Source: Polynucleobacter sp.
Lineage (GTDB): Bacteria; Pseudomonadota; Gammaproteobacteria; Burkholderiales; Burkholderiaceae
Reading direction: 5' to 3'
Assembly: GCA_020059445.1 (NCBI GenBank)
Contig: JAGVCB010000179.1
Coordinates: forward strand, 1-7,556
DNA: 7,556 bases
Below, piece by piece: positions 5,152 through 7,556 of the stretch. Made by a program: the position numbers and the translations under genes. Positions within the stretch are counted from its first letter, which is position 1, and the number at the start of each line of letters is the position of its first letter. A model generated the notes under the pieces. It was not told the origin of the DNA, ran no database searches, and saw nothing but the letters and a program-made list of their open reading frames with translations.

Positions 5152-5766
5152 TTAAAACTTATTCTTCACCAAGTCATATAAACGGACCAACTCTTGCAAA
5201 GATGGTGCTCTCATTTTTTCCATCACCCGTGACTTATGTACCTTGATGGTTGCGTCTGTTGTGCCTAAACGAACAGCCACGTCTTTATTCATCAGCCCCT
5301 CTACCAGCAAGGCGCAAACCTCTTTTTCTCTGGGAGTCAGGGAGTCATAACGTTGATTCACGGTCAAAGATTGAGTCATTGACTGGAAGATTTCTTTGTC
5401 TTTTTCCATCGCAGTACTGATGCAACGCAATAGATCATCCAAATTGAATGGCTTGAATAAGAAATCTATCGCCCCTTGTTTCATACTGGTCACGATTTCG
5501 TGAGGCATCGATTCACCTGAAATGAAAATGATCGGAGTCTCTCGGTCAATCTCTTTTAATTTTTTTTGCAACTCAATCCCTGACATGCTTGGCATGCGCA
5601 TGTCCAAAAGAATGGTTGCAGGTGACACCGGAATTGATTTTTCTAAAAATGACTCAGGAGAGTCATGTGACTCAATAGAGTAACCGCAACTATTCAACAT
5701 GCGAGTCAAAGAACTGCGCATGGAAGCGTCATCATCAATAATGTATATGTGGCCTAATTCACTCAA
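5152..5766 (-). CDS. FixJ/NarL-type response regulator
   Basis: This encodes a 204-residue two-component regulator. The receiver domain (about 5-122) has the acidic cluster DDD (11-13), phospho-acceptor Asp55 in TILLDMRMPSMSG, the switch Ser in FISGES (81-86) and Lys105 in LFKPF. The C-terminal LuxR-type HTH (about 140-200) reads SLTPREKEVCALLVEGLMNKDVA and TDATIKVHKSRVMEKM. This pairing is characteristic of the FixJ/TodT/StyR group. The start codon is TTG (5766-5764): an in-frame stop lies a few codons upstream, no ATG is available in between, and the next Met (16) would remove the acidic pocket. The ribosome site is weak (GAAAG), which predicts low expression. No histidine kinase gene is in the window. 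The RodZ-like gene follows in the same direction and may be co-transcribed. Confidence 0.93.
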   Translation of the reverse strand: MSELGHIYIIDDDASMRSSLTRMLNSCGYSIESHDSPESFLEKSIPVSPATILLDMRMPSMSGIELQKKLKEIDRETPIIFISGESMPHEIVTSMKQGAIDFLFKPFNLDDLLRCISTAMEKDKEIFQSMTQSLTVNQRYDSLTPREKEVCALLVEGLMNKDVAVRLGTTDATIKVHKSRVMEKMRAPSLQELVRLYDLVKNKF

Positions 5767-5811
5767 AATGCTATATCTTTCAGATATTTAACTTTAATCA
5801 TATTAGATAGA

Positions 5812-5839
5812 TTAATAGTATTCGGCTATTAGCTTTGAA
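5812..5839 (-). promoter_or_regulatory. Possible promoter of the response-regulator gene
   Basis: On the minus strand TTCAAA (5839-5834) and TATTAA (5817-5812) are 16 bp apart, a fair but not strong match to sigma-70 elements, and lie about 45 bp upstream of the TTG start. The region is AT-rich, so chance matches are likely. Confidence 0.25.
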
Positions 5840-5846
5840 GCTAATA
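5827..5846. promoter_or_regulatory. 20-bp palindrome upstream of the response-regulator gene, possible operator
   Basis: TATTAGCTT (5827-5835) and AAGCTAATA (5838-5846) are perfect 9-bp complements separated by 2 bp. It overlaps the possible -35 element of the response-regulator gene and abuts the preceding terminator. It could be an operator, perhaps for the regulator itself, or an additional hairpin in the terminator tail. Confidence 0.35.
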
Positions 5847-5876
5847 AAAAAGCTGCACAACAGATGTGCAGCTTTT
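5842..5876 (-). terminator. Intrinsic terminator of the Bug/CMD operon
   Basis: AAAAGCTGCACA (5848-5859) and TGTGCAGCTTTT (5865-5876) are perfect 12-bp complements with a 5-nt loop. On the minus strand the stem ends in a run of Ts (TTTTTTATT). It starts 23 nt after the stop codon of the CMD-family gene. Confidence 0.9.
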
Positions 5877-5898
5877 GTGGTTTTGATCAATATTTTGA

Positions 5899-6438
5899 TC
5901 AGTGCTCAGGGGTGACCTGCAGCGCAACCAAAAATCTAGAAACCATGTTGTAGGTGGCAATCACACCCACCAATTCCACCAAATGCGAGTTACCCAAAGC
6001 GCCCTGTAAACGCTTCATCAAAACAGGATCGACTTCAATCGAGCGAGTCATTTGAATGGTTAGCTCAATAGTATCTTCTTCCAACTGACTAAATAAGCCC
6101 GCTGGCATTGGGCTAGAACCAATTTGGCGCATTGCTTTGACTTGCTCCTCAGTACCACCAGAATTCAAAAAGACCGGAGCATGATGAATGAACTCATATT
6201 CTGCACGGTTCAAAATGGCAACACCACACATACCCAACTCACGTAGTTTTGGGTCAAGACCAAGGTTGTTGCGAACCTCGCCTAAAAACGCATTCCACCC
6301 AGTTGCAAATGGCGCACTGTGCAGTAGCATGCGATCAAGATTGATGAATTGACCGCCTCGCCTTTGACGAATAGCGGCCACCAGATCCGCTGGCTCTTGC
6401 AAGTCCAGCGGTTGATAAGGCACAAGACGTTCAGCCAT
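5899..6438 (-). CDS. Carboxymuconolactone decarboxylase (CMD)-family protein
   Basis: This encodes a 179-residue cytoplasmic all-helical protein. The segment DPKLRELGMCGVAILNRAEYEFIHHAPVFLNSGGT (62-96) is the conserved CMD helix pair, with Glu82 and the His85-His86 pair in the usual active-site position; TYNMVSRFLVALQVTPE near the end is also typical. The CxxC pair used by AhpD-type peroxidase members is absent (a lone Cys71 lies near the helix), so an alkylhydroperoxidase role is unlikely, and a decarboxylase or hydrolase-like role in organic-acid breakdown is more plausible. The substrate is unknown. The gene begins 3 nt after the stop of the Bug protein gene. A TTG directly before the ATG (6441) could also serve as start. 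I see no ribosome site, which points to translational coupling with the upstream gene. Confidence 0.85.
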   Translation of the reverse strand: MAERLVPYQPLDLQEPADLVAAIRQRRGGQFINLDRMLLHSAPFATGWNAFLGEVRNNLGLDPKLRELGMCGVAILNRAEYEFIHHAPVFLNSGGTEEQVKAMRQIGSSPMPAGLFSQLEEDTIELTIQMTRSIEVDPVLMKRLQGALGNSHLVELVGVIATYNMVSRFLVALQVTPEH

Positions 6439-6441
6439 CAA

Positions 6442-7410
6442 TTATTTAGTTGATTTGATGTTATTGGCCTTGATGAAAGCACCCCACACATCAATTTGCT
6501 TATTCACAAACTCTTGAGCAGGCTTAGGGCCTAAAGCAGTCAATTCAATACCTTGAGATTTAAGACGTTGCGCAATCTCTGGATTTTTCAAAGCTTTTGC
6601 AACCTCTGCGTGCATGCGATTCACGATCGCTGCAGGTGTTTTTGCTGGAGCAATGATTGCCCACCAAGCTGGAGCTTCAAAGTTAGGGTATCCACTTTCA
6701 GCAATTGTTGGGACGTTTGGCATTTCTGGTGAACGCTTGCTGGTTGTCACCGCCAAAGGAATCACACCACCTGCATCCACGTGTGGCTTAACCAAAAACA
6801 ATGAGCCAATTGCCAAAGGCACGTGACCTGCCAAAGCGTCTTGCATCAAAGGACCGCCGCCACGATATGGAACGTGTGTCCAGTCAAACTTAGCGTCTTT
6901 AGCCAAAGCAGCCAATGCCAAGTGACCCAAGCTGCCTGTACCAATTGAACCGTAGTTATTGGCTTTTTTAGCTTTTGCATCGGCTAGCAATTGTTTGAAG
7001 CTGGTAATACCCGATGCTTTGCTGGCGGTCAAAACCATCGGTGCTGTACCAATCATGGTCACAGTCGTCAAATCAGTTTTGGTGTTGTACGGTAATTTAT
7101 CAATCATGTTCTCGTTAACACCGTGGGTATCGAACACAACGCCAAAGGTATAACCATCCGGTTGAGCTCTTGCAACTGCGGCTGCACCGATCGAGCCTGA
7201 TGCTCCACCAATGTTTTCAACAATCACGTTTTGCTTCATTTGATTTTGCAAGGCTGGCGCCAAAATTCTGGCAACTTGGTCAACAGATCCCCCTGGTGGG
7301 AAAACTGCAATCATCTTGATTGTTTTTTGAGTTGGCCAAGCATTACTTTGTGCCTGAGCGACACCACTGATACATAAAACCGACATCAAGCCGGCTAAAA
7401 GCTTATTCAT
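6442..7410 (-). CDS. Bug/TctC-family periplasmic solute-binding protein
   Basis: This encodes a 322-residue exported binding protein. Residues 1-20 form a Sec signal (MNKLLAGLMSVLCISGVAQA, cleaved before QSNAWP). The mature part shows the family hallmarks: IKMIAVFPPGGSVDQVARILA (31-51), the first ligand loop; VENIGGASGSIGA (64-76), the second; QPDGYTF (83-89); the central YGSIGTGSLGHLA (153-165) and VPYRGGGPLMQDALAGHV; and PEMPNVPTIAESGYP in domain two. Length is standard. Family members bind carboxylates and related small acids, either for a TctAB transporter or as extracytoplasmic sensors; many, as here, have no transporter genes beside them. The start is strong (AAAGGAG, 5 nt before ATG). 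The CMD gene follows at once, suggesting that both act on one compound. Confidence 0.94.
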   Translation of the reverse strand: MNKLLAGLMSVLCISGVAQAQSNAWPTQKTIKMIAVFPPGGSVDQVARILAPALQNQMKQNVIVENIGGASGSIGAAAVARAQPDGYTFGVVFDTHGVNENMIDKLPYNTKTDLTTVTMIGTAPMVLTASKASGITSFKQLLADAKAKKANNYGSIGTGSLGHLALAALAKDAKFDWTHVPYRGGGPLMQDALAGHVPLAIGSLFLVKPHVDAGGVIPLAVTTSKRSPEMPNVPTIAESGYPNFEAPAWWAIIAPAKTPAAIVNRMHAEVAKALKNPEIAQRLKSQGIELTALGPKPAQEFVNKQIDVWGAFIKANNIKSTK

Positions 7411-7474
7411 TTTGTCTCCTTTAGGTTTTGTCCGGCTTTTTTAGCTCTGTGACTTCATAAATATCCCACACTCC

Positions 7475-7480
7475 TATAAT
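7475..7480 (+). promoter_or_regulatory. Candidate -10 element for the plus-strand gene at 7508
   Basis: TATAAT is an exact -10 consensus 28 bp before the ATG at 7508, giving an expected leader of about 20 nt. The -35 is poor (CTTCAT with a 16-bp spacer), so an activator may be needed. The opposite-strand Bug gene begins 65 bp to the left, so this is a divergent promoter region. Confidence 0.45.
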
Positions 7481-7507
7481 GAATGCAATTAAAAAACGGG
7501 ACAGATC

Positions 7508-7556
7508 ATGCGCAAGAAAATTGTGGTTTTAGATGATTATGAAAATTCATATGAAA
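7508..7556 (+). CDS. N-terminal fragment of a probable D-2-hydroxyacid dehydrogenase
   Basis: Only 16 codons are inside the window: MRKKIVVLDDYENSYE. The short basic start followed by a hydrophobic strand and LDDY is the way many D-isomer-specific 2-hydroxyacid dehydrogenases of Burkholderiales begin, and such genes often lie beside Bug-family binding proteins. A response regulator would also begin with a strand and two Asps, so the assignment is tentative. An exact TATAAT lies 28 bp upstream; the ribosome site (GGGACAG) is weak. Confidence 0.45.
   Translation, partial: MRKKIVVLDDYENSYE

Overview
The window looks like chromosome from a low-GC betaproteobacterium, most likely Burkholderiales and possibly close to Polynucleobacter. 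This is inferred from the style of the proteins (a Bug/TctC binding protein, a FixJ-type regulator, glutaryl-CoA dehydrogenase), the moderate GC content and the tight gene packing; no database search was possible. It holds eleven protein genes, two of them cut by the window edges. Nine are on the minus strand. Only the cold-shock gene and the last partial gene are on the plus strand. I see no rRNA, tRNA, CRISPR array, insertion sequence or phage gene.

Left part (1-1325, minus strand): a small sulfur/redox group. A secreted TlpA-like thioredoxin gene is followed by a monoheme cytochrome c gene and the start of a flavocytochrome c sulfide dehydrogenase flavoprotein gene (fccB-like). The last two are 13 nt apart and clearly form an operon. 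A 31-bp near-perfect palindrome (636-666) lies in their upstream region and is the best operator candidate in the window.

Second part (1345-3257, minus strand): a nitroreductase-family flavoprotein gene and gcdH (glutaryl-CoA dehydrogenase), 26 nt apart, end at a strong 15-bp hairpin terminator. That hairpin lies only 25 bp upstream of the thioredoxin start.

Middle (3258-3947): a 376-bp intergenic region carries A/T tracts spaced about one helical turn apart, a candidate extended -10 promoter and a leader with several hairpins, one closed by a GAAA tetraloop, followed by a cold-shock protein gene. Convergent terminators, both with C(UUCG)G loops, separate it from the next genes.

Fourth part (3974-5766, minus strand): an orphan FixJ/NarL-type response regulator with a TTG start, then a RodZ-like membrane protein (cytoplasmic HTH domain, one membrane segment, Pro/Thr linker, periplasmic domain with two cysteines). 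The usual rodZ neighbours are absent.

Right part (5899-7556): a Bug-family periplasmic solute-binding protein and a carboxymuconolactone decarboxylase-family protein, apparently translationally coupled, and a divergent gene start that resembles a D-2-hydroxyacid dehydrogenase. Together they suggest uptake and breakdown of an organic acid. Nothing here is a clearly new system. The most unusual points are the large palindrome, the phased A/T tracts with the structured cold-shock leader, and the response-regulator/RodZ-like pair.
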